Shown piece by piece: positions 46,801 through 58,095 of a DNA stretch of 64,000 nt (position 1 is its first letter; the number at the start of each line of letters is the position of its first letter). Source of the stretch: Calendula officinalis (Eukaryota; Streptophyta; Magnoliopsida; Asterales; Asteraceae); NCBI GenBank assembly GCA_963853835.1, contig OY970829.1:4508446-4572445 (forward strand), given 5' to 3'. The notes beneath the pieces are model-generated. The model was given only the letters and a program-made list of their open reading frames with translations, did no database searches and had not been told where the DNA came from. Made by a program: the position numbers and the translations under genes.

Positions 46801-47513
46801 TAATAGGAAAATTTAGTAGAAAATTATACAATTTTTTTACAATAATATTAAATATTATTATACAAACAACAAATACTGAAGAAAATATAAATAAATGGGT
46901 TTTTTTAACGCTATTAAGGAATGTACTCAGCAAGTCTTGAACCCAAGACTTTTTGAAAACAAACCCCAAGGTAATATTTAGTAGTCAATTGATATTGGCC
47001 AAATAAATGGGTGTTAATCTTCTATATTTTGATGGGGGACCACATACAAAATACCTCATGCGTTTGTTAATTTTTTTAAAAAAAAAGTTAATAATCATTT
47101 TATTTCAACTTGTTATTTATAGGTTCAATTATTAATTATTTTGTACATCATGTTAATTAATTTGACAAAGTTAGAACTTGCCAAACTGTGCAAATGAATA
47201 AACTATGCATTCAACATTTTTTTACCAATAACCCCCATGTTTCGATTGGTAAAACCGGGTGGTTGCCACCACGATCGTTTATTATGTTTGTACGATTTAT
47301 TTTAACGATTGTTTATTATGGTAAGGGAAGTACGTATTTCTTATGGCATATATATCACCTCTTTAATTCTCATTACTTTTCTTGAGACATAAAGTTAAAT
47401 TATATCTAAAAACTAGGTATCAAGATGCGGATAATTCTTTCCGCAACTATATATTTTTGCTTTTAGGTAAAAACTTTTAACATTAATTGTATATTTTAAT
47501 TCAGTTTGATAGG
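43870..47513. other. Intergenic, no recognised gene
   Basis: About 45350-45480 resembles a piece of the Stowaway-like MITEs (GGTTTCACAGTTTTTGAG). 45500-45660 is ACCGAA/TTCGGTT-rich low-complexity DNA. 46895-47005 is a fragment of the SINE-like family. The rest is AT-rich. Confidence 0.5.
45850..45868. other. Perfect short hairpin CCCCCTG/CAGGGGG
   Basis: A seven-pair GC stem with a five-base loop (ACGAG) stands out in AT-rich DNA. Upstream, GCACGTGA occurs twice (about 45797 and 45831). No gene is linked to it. Confidence 0.5.
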
Positions 47514-47529
47514 TAATCATGTAATTACT

Positions 47530-47649
47530 TTTTTTTAATAGAAAATCTTAATCTACACCTAATTTCTACATATGTTCATGACGAGACTTGAACCCAAATC
47601 TCAAGATTGTGAGGCAAACACCATATCGCTAGGCTAAATGCCCTTTGGT
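47530..47649 (-). mobile_element. tRNA-derived SINE, copy 2, with 16-bp target duplication
   Basis: On the minus strand it shares with copy 1 'GCCTAGCG-TATGGTGTTTGCCTC', a B box GGTTCAAGTC and an A tail. The perfect flanking duplication is TAATCATGTAATTACT (47514-47529 and 47650-47665). Confidence 0.9.
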
Positions 47650-47806
47650 TAATCATGTAATTACTAAACTCTTGAATTAATCATGTTTATTCTAGTGGTT
47701 AGTGAGATTTTTCTTTACTTTTTTCTTTATTTCACATTTCTAGAGAAAGTCTTTAGCTTGAGTTTTTAAACTTACTGATTATAAGTTCAAGAGTATCACT
47801 ACTGTA

Positions 47807-48477
47807 TAGGGGTGAGCATAAAAACCGAAAAACCGAACCGAACCCGAAAAACCCGAAAAAACCGAACCGAAAAAACCGAACCATTTGAAAAACCGACATC
47901 AACGGTTTTGATTTTTGGAAAACCCGAATGTTTGGGGCGGTTTTCGGGGGAATATGAAAAACCAAACCGAAAAACCCGCCCCGCCCCGCCTTTATGTATA
48001 TTTCAAGTTTTATAAAAATATTCTTATATTTTTAAAAGATTTGATATAAATTTATTTGCAAAAGGAAAGCAACCACGCAATGAAACTTCTATAGATGAAG
48101 ACATTGACTAAGATTGTTGCGAAAGATGGTTGAATGTTATTATATTATTAATTTTTTCAGATTATGTTAGTTGAATTTATTATTACATTATATTAAACTT
48201 ACTAGTTGTTTTTTATTTATAATGAAATGAGTTAAGGTCTGGAAGTTTGAATCATAATATTAGTTTTTAAGGTAACAAGTTGGTAAATTTAAAGGACACT
48301 AAAAAACCGAAAAAACCCAAAACCGAACCGAAAAACCCGAAACCGAACCGGAAAACCCGAAAAACCGAAACCGAAAAACCCGAAACCGAACGGGGTGTAA
48401 TTCTCAAAACCCGAACTTTCGGGGCGGGGTTTGGTTTTAGTTAAAAACCGCCCCAAACCGCCCCATGCTCACCCCTA
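47807..48477. mobile_element. hAT-type MITE rich in AAACCCGAA
   Basis: Ends TAGGGGTGAGCA and TGCTCACCCCTA are flanked by the perfect 8-bp duplication CTACTGTA (47799-47806 and 48478-48485). Both ends carry ACCGAAAAACCCGAA arrays in the same strand sense; the centre is AT-rich. Confidence 0.92.
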
Positions 48478-48596
48478 CTACTGTATAATACATTAGGCAT
48501 ACCTTAAGGTACGCTGTGAACAGTGCTTTTAAGGTTTGCTAAAATACGCTGTTTCAATAGATATATACGTAATGCTATGAAACTCAGAACAAATGT

Positions 48597-48700
48597 GTGG
48601 ACTGGCGCAGTGGTTATGCGCTTTGCTTTCTTCCTAAGTAATTTGGTGTTCGACCCATCCCATCCCATCCCTTCTCTTTTTATTTTTATTATTTTATTTT
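48597..48700 (+). repeat. tRNA-derived SINE-like copy
   Basis: It carries an exact A box, TGGCGCAGTGG (48603-48613), and the B box GTTCGACCC (48648-48656). Its A box is shared with 2573-2583. Confidence 0.6.
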
Positions 48701-50648
48701 TTTACATTTAATTGATATATAATACTTATGCTTTCACTTAATATAGTAGTATATAAACAAGTTAACATATTATCCAATTAATTTGAAATCATTGCATGCA
48801 GATTTAAATTTATGTTCTACTATTAATTATCTGTATCTATAATGATAGAGCATAAATAAAGTATAATAGTTGATAAAACTTAGAATTAACATTTAATTTA
48901 TATTAAACTCTGTAGATAGAAATATTTTCGATTATGAAATGGATCACATAAAAACATATAAAAATATTACAAGGAATTTTATACCCTCATGTTGGAGTAA
49001 GGCTGTGTTGATTTCTATACGAAGATATTACTTTTTCAATAGTAAGATTTTTAGAAAACAAATACTTATTTCGTCTAAATAAATTAATTAGATTATATAC
49101 ATAGTAACATATTTTTAATCATAGAAAATTTTAACAATTATATGGATGAAAATTTAGAATTTTAAAATACCGCGGCGGAGCGCGGACTTAATTATGCTTG
49201 TTACAAACAAATAATAAAAATATTTTGTTTATTGTCACTTTAAAAGAACTTTTAAGCCAGAGATTCTAACCATTGAATTTGCAATCGGATAGAAAGAATA
49301 TTTACAAAGCCATCGAAACAATAAATAGAATATATTAACATCATCTAAGAATACATTTTCATGTCGATAGTGACTCTTTGGGAATCCGTATTTCTTGCTT
49401 TGCTCCTCTTTTCATCTACCAGACTACCGGTGTCGTTATGCATATTTTATCATTTAGCTCTAGGGCGATATTGTAATATACTACTTGGAATGAAACACCA
49501 AAAAGGACGAGAGTAGTTTGCAATTTTGCATAACATATGTCTAAATGCATGGGTAAATAAGATATGCTAGAAAATTACCAATCATATAACATGAAGTCAT
49601 TAAATCATTTGGTGAATGTCTTGCAATAAGGAGTACTCTGAATGATTTTCTAGAGGTTATATGTTCAATCTCTCATTTTATAAATATTTACACAAATGAT
49701 TATAAGAAAGTTCGGAAACAATCACGAGTAAAATTCAGTCACATTTGAGAAGTCAGTTATAATCAAGAATAACTTTAAAGTAAAGAAAGATTACAATTTA
49801 CATGAAGTCATTACTTGTAATTATAATTATGTAAATTTGATTATACGTACAGGTTTTATGCAACAAACCATTCAACATTCAAAAGGTGGCCCCAACTCAA
49901 AAGTTACAACTCACAAGAATCAAATCCACAGTATGTAACTTTTAGTTATTCCATCTACACAATAGTTTTCGTTCTGACACTTTATTTAAGAAAATTTATT
50001 CAATCCAATGATGTATTAAATACGAAATAACGTAGTAAAATACTCATATTACATGGAAAATATTACATTTTAGTTTTTTGATACACTTTATATATGTGAG
50101 TGTTTCAAAATAAGTGATACACTTCAGAAATAACGTTATTTGGTAAAAAAAAAATGAGACTCATCCTCCACTAACTACCCATTTTAATTAAGTGAAATTA
50201 CCATAATACCCTTACTTTTCCTTTTAAAACTCATGAATATCACTTTATTCAGAAATAAATAGGACTCGTCATCCACTACCTATCTACTTTAATACAAGCA
50301 TATTTTAACCACTACTTTAATATTTTGCCTCAAAAATCGTGAAACCTCAAATGTATCACTTATTATGATACAGAGGTAATATTATACTTTGGATAAGTAT
50401 ATGTTTCTTTCCATTGCAAAATATATTTTTATGTCATTTTATAAATCAACAATACAAAATACAGAATTTTTTTTTTATCAATTGGTTAAAACAGCTAATA
50501 AAAAAAATAATACAGTCAACATATGGTCAAACAAGGTCAAGAATCTCCTTGATTCATCCAACTAGAACTGTAATAAATTTTATATAAAATTACTTTGGTC
50601 ACTGAAATAAATGCTAATGAACTAATATCATTAAAAGGTAAAATTATA
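48701..50648. other. Intergenic, with a decayed Stowaway-like MITE
   Basis: About 50078-50381 is a diverged inverted-repeat relative (TTTTGATACACTT...GTATCACTTATTATGATACAGAGG). A GC hairpin (CCGCGGCGGAGCGCGG) lies near 49170. No gene recognised. Confidence 0.5.
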
Positions 50649-50837
50649 CTACCTCCGGCTCATTTCTACATTTGTATATTGGTTTGTCCCAAAATGATTG
50701 TCTACTCCTAAGTTTCAACCAATCAACCAAATTTAAGTGGAAAAGAAAAAAATTGATTGGTGACATAATGTAATTAATGCACTTTTCTTAAACTGTGTGT
50801 TTTTTCCAAGTGGACAATAAATTTGGGGCGGAGGGAG
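50649..50837. mobile_element. Short Stowaway-like MITE
   Basis: The left end CTACCTCCGGCTC and right end GGGGCGGAGGGAG are inverted and flanked by TA. Confidence 0.7.
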
Positions 50838-51518
50838 TAAAATTTTGCTAAACATTGCTTTAGCTCTAACACTATGTTCCAGAGTCTTTTTTCTAAGAGA
50901 ATGGAAAAGAAATGAAAAGAAATTAGGGACATTTTTTCTCTCATAATCTTCCTTCCAAAAGTGGGAAGATTTGGAGAGAAGAGAAATTTTATTTAATTAA
51001 AAATATTTACAATTACCAAACTAACCTTGTCATTACCTAAATGTGTTAACTTTTTTCCTTTCTCTCCAACCCAGGAACACAAAAAATAATAATTTTCTTT
51101 TCTTTCTGACCCGGAAACACAAAAAAGAAAAACATTTTTTCTTCTTAATATCTCTTCCCTTCTTATCTTTTCTCTCAATTAAAAAGTGTGGAACACAGTG
51201 TAAAGATTATATATAGTTAAGGAAAAAAACATTCTTAAAATAAGTATACATTAACTATATAAATTATCACCTTATAAAAAAATCACTAATCACCGAGGTG
51301 GTTATGTGTGTAACACTTTTATACTTCCTCCGTTTCAAAATAAGTGATACACTTTTAATTTTGGAGTGTTTCAAAATAAGTGATACATTTTGAAACTTTC
51401 CTTATTTGGTAAAATATAGTGGGACCCATACCCACTAACTATCTCCTTTAATAAAGTGAAATGACTCATTTACCCTTAATTTAACTTTTAAACATTATTA
51501 AACTCACTTTAATCATAA

Positions 51519-52431
51519 CTAGCAGGGTACCCGCGCAATGCGGCGGCGGCTACCCTATAACTATATTTTGCGATAATGATAGTGATTATACGATGGTGGC
51601 AGTAGTGATGCTGTGTTCGGTAGTGATTGTGAGGGTAGTGATTCTAGTGGCGGGTGGTAGTAGGTGGTGGTTAACAAAATGATATGAGTTTGTGGCTAGA
51701 GCTCCTTTCTAATAACACGAAGTCGCAAGTTCAAATCCTTGGGGTGTCAATTTTTTCCTAAACACAAATGTTTCCTGAGATAACAAGTTGGTTGGCTAAT
51801 AATTAAGCTTGGTAAATTGACAAAGTCTGAAATATATATTATATGTAGTACTCCCTCCGTCCCACAAAAAAATATCCATTTTTCTTGGGCACAAGTTTTA
51901 AAATGAAAGTTAGTGGTGGGGTCATTGATAATACTTTTGGTTAAAATATAAGGTTAGTTTGGAGAAAGAATGATAGTTATTGGTAGGATCCTTGGTTATT
52001 GTATTATTTTATTAAGTGGACCCCATTAATTTGAGAAATGTGTACTTTTTTGTGGAACAAAAATATAAGGAAAAATGGGTACTTTTTGTAGGACGGATGG
52101 AGTAAACGATAAATAAATAGAAAATGAAATATTGTAAAATAAAGATAGTTAAATGGATTATTTGAAATGAGGTCGTTTACCTCATAAATGTTAGCAGTTA
52201 TTGTACTTTCATTTGAATAAGTACATTGAAAAGGAAATAGTAACACAAATCCCATGTAGTTGAGATGGAAAAGCATGAATCCTTTATGCGCAAGGTCATG
52301 GGTTCGAATCTTGTGGCATGCGTTTTAAATTTTGGGTGCTTTAAAAAATTAAGGCATTTCCCGAAATAGTAAGGTTGAAAATTAAGACATGCTATAAAGG
52401 GAAGTCCTAAATGCTTTATATATTAGTAAGA
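51519..52431 (-). mobile_element. Non-autonomous Helitron inside the MITE
   Basis: On the minus strand it begins TCTTACTAATATATAAAG and ends CCGCCGCATTGCGCGGG...CTAG, placed exactly between host A and T. It carries two tRNA-like B boxes (about 51730 and 52305) but no helicase gene. Confidence 0.88.
51851..52102. mobile_element. Stowaway-like MITE inside the Helitron
   Basis: Ends CTCCCTCCGTCCCACAAAAA and TAGGACGGATGGAG are flanked by TA. It is the third level of nesting. Confidence 0.85.
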
Positions 52432-52722
52432 TGTGTGGGACCATCAGTCACTAACTATCCAGTTCAATCTAATTTAATCTTCATTATAATTTTTTTACCT
52501 CAAAAAACGTGAAAGCTAATTTGTATCACTTATTTTGAAACGGATGAGATATTAAACTACATAATTAATCTTTAACCATTGTGATTAGGGTGATTTTTAA
52601 TAAAACCTTTAAATATATTAGAAGTATGTTTTTAATGTTTATCTTAAGAACACATGCCAAGTTGTAATATGATAAATATCTAATTTATTGTATGACTATA
52701 AATCCTACTAAAGTGTAAATTT

Positions 52723-55700
52723 CACTAGTACAAAAATAGCTTTTAGCCACGCTTTTTTTTAAACAGTCTCGCCACAGTTTGGCTTGTTCGTGTGGCTAAA
52801 TCTCACAAATAATGTTCTAATGTTGTTTTAGCCACATATTAACTAAATTACCGTGGCAATTGCAAATTAGATTTGAACACTTTCGCCACGATTTAACATG
52901 ATAAACGTGTCCATTGCTAGCCCCGGTCATGTAGCGTGGCAAAATGTCAGACTTTTCGCCATGATTTTTTTTGTCAAAATGTGACATTATTTTGTCACGG
53001 TTAATATGTGTGGCGAAACACACATATTTAGCCACATGAATCAACTACTTGTGTGTCCAAAAATTGGTATTTATTCGCCACATGAATTCATTGTTGTTGA
53101 AAGAAGTATACAACCACGGTCATTATTGTGTGTGTCATGTGGCTATACGCTAAACAATACTCACTCAAAAATTTCTTTTTTCTGTGTGGCTATATGGTGC
53201 ATATTTGCCACATCCTAAAACAAGTCACGATAAAACTAAAATTATGTGTGGCTATAACCTAAATAACAGCAATGGTAAAGGTAAGGTTAAAATTTTGTCT
53301 CTATAATTAGTTTATAACCACGATTTAATTGTATATGAATGTGTATCTACAAGTACCAAATTGTCACGTTAATGATGTTAAATGTGGCTAAATCTTATCA
53401 TGGGTCACATATATGTGATAACGACTTATGTGGCTAAAGGGCAAACAATAGCCATGATTAAGTCGTTGTTGAAAGTTAATATACGACCACGATTATTATT
53501 ATTATTTGTGTCATGCGGCTATATAACAAACAATAGCCACATATTCTTTTGTGCTTGCGTGACTACATTATAGATAATATGTTCCAAAAATTGGTATACA
53601 TTAGCCACATGAATTTAGTAACTTCAAAGTTCATATACAACTAAAATTTTAGTAACTCTTTACAAAATTATAATATTCACGCATTTAAAATGTTTATAGC
53701 CTTAAAGTTCCTATGATATTAAAGTTTATCAGGCAAAACCGTATGAATGTTTTAATAAATTTTGTTTAATAATTTCATACTAACAATTTATAAAGTTATT
53801 AAAATCATGCCTTTAAAATATTTGTAATTCCCACCACTTTATTTCACAAAATTGAAAAACAAAATTTTAGAGCCAAAAATGCCCTAAACATATTTGCAAT
53901 CAGTTGAGGGGTATATTAATATTTCCCTTCCACAGTGTTCTCCCTTTCCATCTCTACGCTATATTATTTACCCTAGATGGTTCCGGCCGCTGAATAATTA
54001 CATCAAGAGCAATCGTGTTATTTTGTGTCTTTGCAGGTATGTAATCCAACTCAATTTCTCCATTACGTGTTGCTGTTCTATAATCCAACTCATCTTCTTT
54101 TATAACTCTATTGCTTGAACCTACGTGTAAGGTTAATTCCGATCCCTCTTTTTGATTATTGTATATGTGATTCATCGTTTTGATTATTGCATCTGCTCTC
54201 CATCATCTTCATTATTTTATATGTAATTACGATTTTTATAAATTTCGTCTCATATTGCTTAGTTATTTTTGTTGTTTGACTCAAATTAAGAATTTAAACT
54301 TCACGTATTGATTGACCCAAATTTTAAACTTCACTATGCTATGAAGGTTCACAATATTTTGATTGACCCAAAATAAGTAAGCATATATAGAATACTAATA
54401 TAATTTCTAATTTAATGTGTTGGAAACAAATATAAAAGAATGCTACTGTAATTTACATATATGTTTATATTTATATTTTTTATTTACTTTGGCTTCACCT
54501 TCGTTGACACATAAATCTTACAATTGAATTTGAAGGACTTTGGGGTCAATTGTATCTGCATCAATCATTTTCTGAGTATATTTCGGTGATTTTTGACCCG
54601 TTTGACCTACACGGTATGTTTCAACTTATTTCTATCAAACCTTCTTGAAGTTATTGTTGTCAAATTATCAAATTGTTGGCAATTGCATGTTAATTGCTGT
54701 AAGTTGGCTTAAACTAGGGGTGTGGTCATTAATTGCTATAAATTGGCTTAAAGAAGGGCTGCAAAACAGTGTACAGCAAAACAATATTAGCTTGAATACT
54801 AAAATGTTGCTTGTTTGGTAGTTTCTATGTAAAAAAGGTAATTAGTTTGTTTCCTAGTTTATATGTAATAGTTTTATTTGTGTGGCTTTTTAATTGTTGT
54901 CTTTATTTACTTATTTCGTTAAGATATTTTTAGTATTTACATTTTTTTAAACCAAATTTTTTTATAATTTAGGGTATCTGCCTAAACACCGATTAATCAT
55001 TGTCGAGTCCAATTAATTGCTTGAAGGTGGTCAACCGAGGAGCCACCAGTGACCAATTTTTACAACTTTGTTGTTGATATTTCGTGCAGTGAAGTATCAT
55101 GTAAAAATCAACAAATTTGATTGATGAAGACTTTGAATTTGAAGAAGAATACCATGAGGGTGAAGAAAAATATAAAGAAAAAGAAAATAGGTTAAGATGT
55201 TACTAAAACCAATAAAAAGGATAGGGTTTGACAAAGTTACCAAAGATGTTTAGATATTTTGGAGAATCATATGGTGAGAAACATGTAATGAACTTTGATG
55301 GGAGTGGTAGACCTTGTCATTTGTGACTCAAAGGTTAGTTGTTTAACTTTTTTTAATTTATTATATTGTTATTACATAAATAAGCCTATCAAATTAAACT
55401 TTTTTCATTGTTACAATATTTTATTTTAGGGATCACAATCATCTTCTACTCAAGATAACGAGATACAAGGTTTCAAGAAGAGGAAGAAATAGTACATGAC
55501 GTTATAAGATACACCACGTTACAAGATATGCAAAAGAGAACAACGAGCAAATGTCACACAACAAAGTATAACTCGTCGTTAGTATTTGAAATCAGATTTA
55601 TTTAAATGTCTTATGCACTTTTTGTTTTAAACTTCGTTTGAAGAATTATATCGTCTATTTTTTGTTATTATTAATAGCATTTTATTTTTGTTATATATGA

Positions 55701-56635
55701 TTGTATTAATCGCATTTCAAGATAACTACATGTGACTTTAAAGTGCACATTGGCCATTATTAATAAAAAAGAATGTGTGTCTATAAGTAGGATTGTGGCC
55801 ACAGTTAATAGATATTCATGTAGCTATATATTAGAATTTGCCATAATGTATAAAAAATTTGTGCATCTAAAAGTACAATTAGGGCCATAATTTTCACAAA
55901 TAGATGTGGCTATATGGTAAACTACATGTGACTATATGGTATAAAATAGCCACATTGTATATATAATTACGTGTCTACAATCAAGTTTATGGTCACCTCC
56001 AACATAACTGCATGTGGCTATATAGTGACCATTAGCCACGGTATATAAAAAATAGTGTCTCCAAAAGTAGGATTACAACTACTGCCACTTTAATTATATG
56101 TAGCTATATAGTATGAAATACCACGATTTTATGTATAATTACGTGTCTACAATCGAGCTTATGGTCACCACCAACATACTTGCATGTGGCTATATGGTGA
56201 TCATTAGCCACGGTGTATAAAAAATAGTGTCTCTATACGTGGGATTACAACTACTGCCACTCTAATTATATGTGGCTAAATAGTACGAAATCGTCACGAT
56301 TGAATGTGTAATTACGTGTCTACAATCGGGCTTATGGTCACCACCAGCATAATTGCATGTGGCTATATGATGATCATTAGCCACGGTGTCTAAAAATCAG
56401 TGTCTTTAAAAGTAGGATTACAACTACATCCACTTAAATTATACATGGCTATAGAGTACTAAATTGCCACGCTTATATGTTATGGCTACACTTTTCCTAT
56501 AATATGTCCCGCGTAACCATATATGTACTTTAAAACGCGAGAGTATAGACTACGCTTTTGATGAAAAATAAACCGTGGCCAATGATGTATAGCCACGGTT
56601 TTTTGTAGTGGCAATATGCTAATTTTGTACTAGTG
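52723..56635. mobile_element. CACTA element (En/Spm), 3.9 kb, non-autonomous
   Basis: It begins CACTAGTACAAAAATAGC and ends GCTAATTTTGTACTAGTG, with a 3-bp duplication TTT. The left 0.85 kb and right 0.9 kb carry dozens of subterminal copies of TGTGGCTATATGGT and AGCCAC in both orientations, the usual binding-site arrays of CACTA transposases. The central 2 kb holds a leader-like region (about 53850-54050) and exon-like remnants, but no TNPD-type transposase. Confidence 0.9.
55090..55490 (+). pseudogene. Exon remnants in the CACTA element
   Basis: Two coding-like pieces are visible. One reads DEDFEFEEEYHEGEEKYKE (about 55122-55180), acidic and then charged. After stops, another frame reads FGESYGEKHVMNFDGSGRP (about 55258-55315). 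A GT-AG intron may join 55333 to 55433, giving SSSTQDNEIQGFKKRKK with a basic end before a stop at 55489. The phrase 'NFDGSGRP' recalls the start of the plant En/Spm-associated Transposase_24 domain, so this may be what is left of a TNPA-like gene. Frames do not connect without changes, and I would not call a protein. Confidence 0.4.
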
Positions 56636-56638
56636 TTT

Positions 56639-57190
56639 TAAACTTAATACTTTATAATACATTATTAATGTGTATTATTTGTGTTTTTTACATGAGATAT
56701 GATCATTGTAGTACATGAAAACTATTTACTGCATAATTTATGTTTTGATATAACTATATAACATGATTTAAAGCTTATATAGCGTGATGTGGTAATTTTT
56801 ACATATATAAATAACATATTTTATATGAACCTTAAAATCACCTTTTTTCTTAGAAAATTATCAAGTAAACCTCTAATATTGATACCTAAAGGCTTATAAG
56901 TTAATAATAAGCCTAATAATATTAACATTTGATTGTACTCATAACTTAAGATTATTAATTCAAATTTCACTATAAATAAAATTGAAGCGAAGCCCGTTAA
57001 AAAAAAAAAAAAAAAAAACTCTCACCTTGGTAGCTGATACCTAAAAGTTTGCAGCACTCCGTGGTCCAGTTGCTTATCACTCTTCAAGTATTCAACCCAT
57101 AAAAAAATAAAATCCTTAATCGAATTAATTTAACTACTATTTTAAAAATTATCCAGAATTATATATTGAAGACAACGCCATTGGTCGGGC
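56639..57190. other. AT-rich intergenic DNA
   Basis: It contains an A run at about 56999-57018. No feature recognised. Confidence 0.5.
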
Positions 57191-58082
57191 TGTTGGAAAT
57201 GGTGTCCAACGTCATCAAATAAACGGTTTGACTTGGTCAACGTAAATTAAAGTCCTACTGGGGTTGCTCTTGAGGCGCAACCGAACACGAGAATAAACGA
57301 ACCGGGCTTTGATTAATTGTTTAATCAAATGTGTAATGAGCTAGATGGACTAGAATAAGTTAATGGGTATTAACTAGTTATTCAAAGTGGGCTTTAGTGG
57401 GAGTTCATTTCTACACCACAATTTTTAATGTTTATACCACATTGTACTTTGATAGCTAATTGTATAACTCATCTAAGCAATATTTGTGGTACATACAATA
57501 AAAGATGTGGTGTAAAAATCACCACCTTTAATTAATAGTTTAATTAAATAAAACGGGCTTGGGCTATTTGAGTCCAACTCAAATAAGGAAACGTTTCCTT
57601 GGCGAAACCTATAAATAGGGTGCATGAGTATTGACCTAACACACAATTAATAGCCTTGAGCTTGCACCCAAGTTTCGGCCGCCCCCCTTCCCTCGTCCGT
57701 CCGACCGCCGCCGTGAGCCACCGCCGCCGCCGTCGCGCTGCCGCTGTGAGCCACCGTCGACCGAAAGGGTTTTTCGGTTAGGGTTTCATTTGGGTTTTCT
57801 CAAGGGTACTTTACACTACGTTGTGGTGTATTGTCTCGTTCGTTGTCAACCTTGAGTGTGATCAAGTAGAGGGGTTCTAGTTTGAATCCTAGTTCTTGAG
57901 GAAGTTCTGGCTCGTACAAGATCACAAGGATTCGCATCACCAAGTGTTGCCAATGTAAGTGATTTATTTATTTTGTTCATAGCTACCTTAGACTCGTAGA
58001 TCTAAACGATCCTTTATCGTTATGATTTGTTCGTAAATTCCGCGACGAACAAAGTGTCGGTAAATTGGTACGAAACCCAACA
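57191..58082 (+). mobile_element. Copia-type 5' LTR (892 bp)
   Basis: It starts TGTTGGAAATGG and ends CCCAACA, with a primer binding site two bases later. It holds a TATA box (CCTATAAATAGGG near 57608) followed by a GC-rich CCGCCGCCGTC leader. No matching 3' LTR lies in the rest of the window, so the element is cut short or its partner is lost. Confidence 0.87.
57408..57518. repeat. Small foldback MITE inside the LTR
   Basis: TTTCTACACCACAATTTTTA faces TAAAAGATGTGGTGTAAAAA, and GTTTATACCACATTG faces CAATATTTGTGG. It is absent from typical LTR structure and probably inserted later. Confidence 0.55.
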
Positions 58083-58083
58083 G

Positions 58084-58095
58084 TGGTATCAGAGC
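58084..58095 (+). other. Primer binding site, initiator tRNA-Met
   Basis: TGGTATCAGAGC is an exact match to the usual plant tRNA-iMet complement. It starts two bases after the LTR. Confidence 0.9.

Larger units (their letters stand above)
51324..52549. mobile_element. Stowaway-like MITE split by a Helitron
   Basis: The left part (51324-51518) and right part (52432-52549) together match the intact copy at 27229-27542. The left end CTTCCTCCGTTTCAAAATAA follows TA. The right end is slightly decayed (AAACGGATGAGA). Confidence 0.85.
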
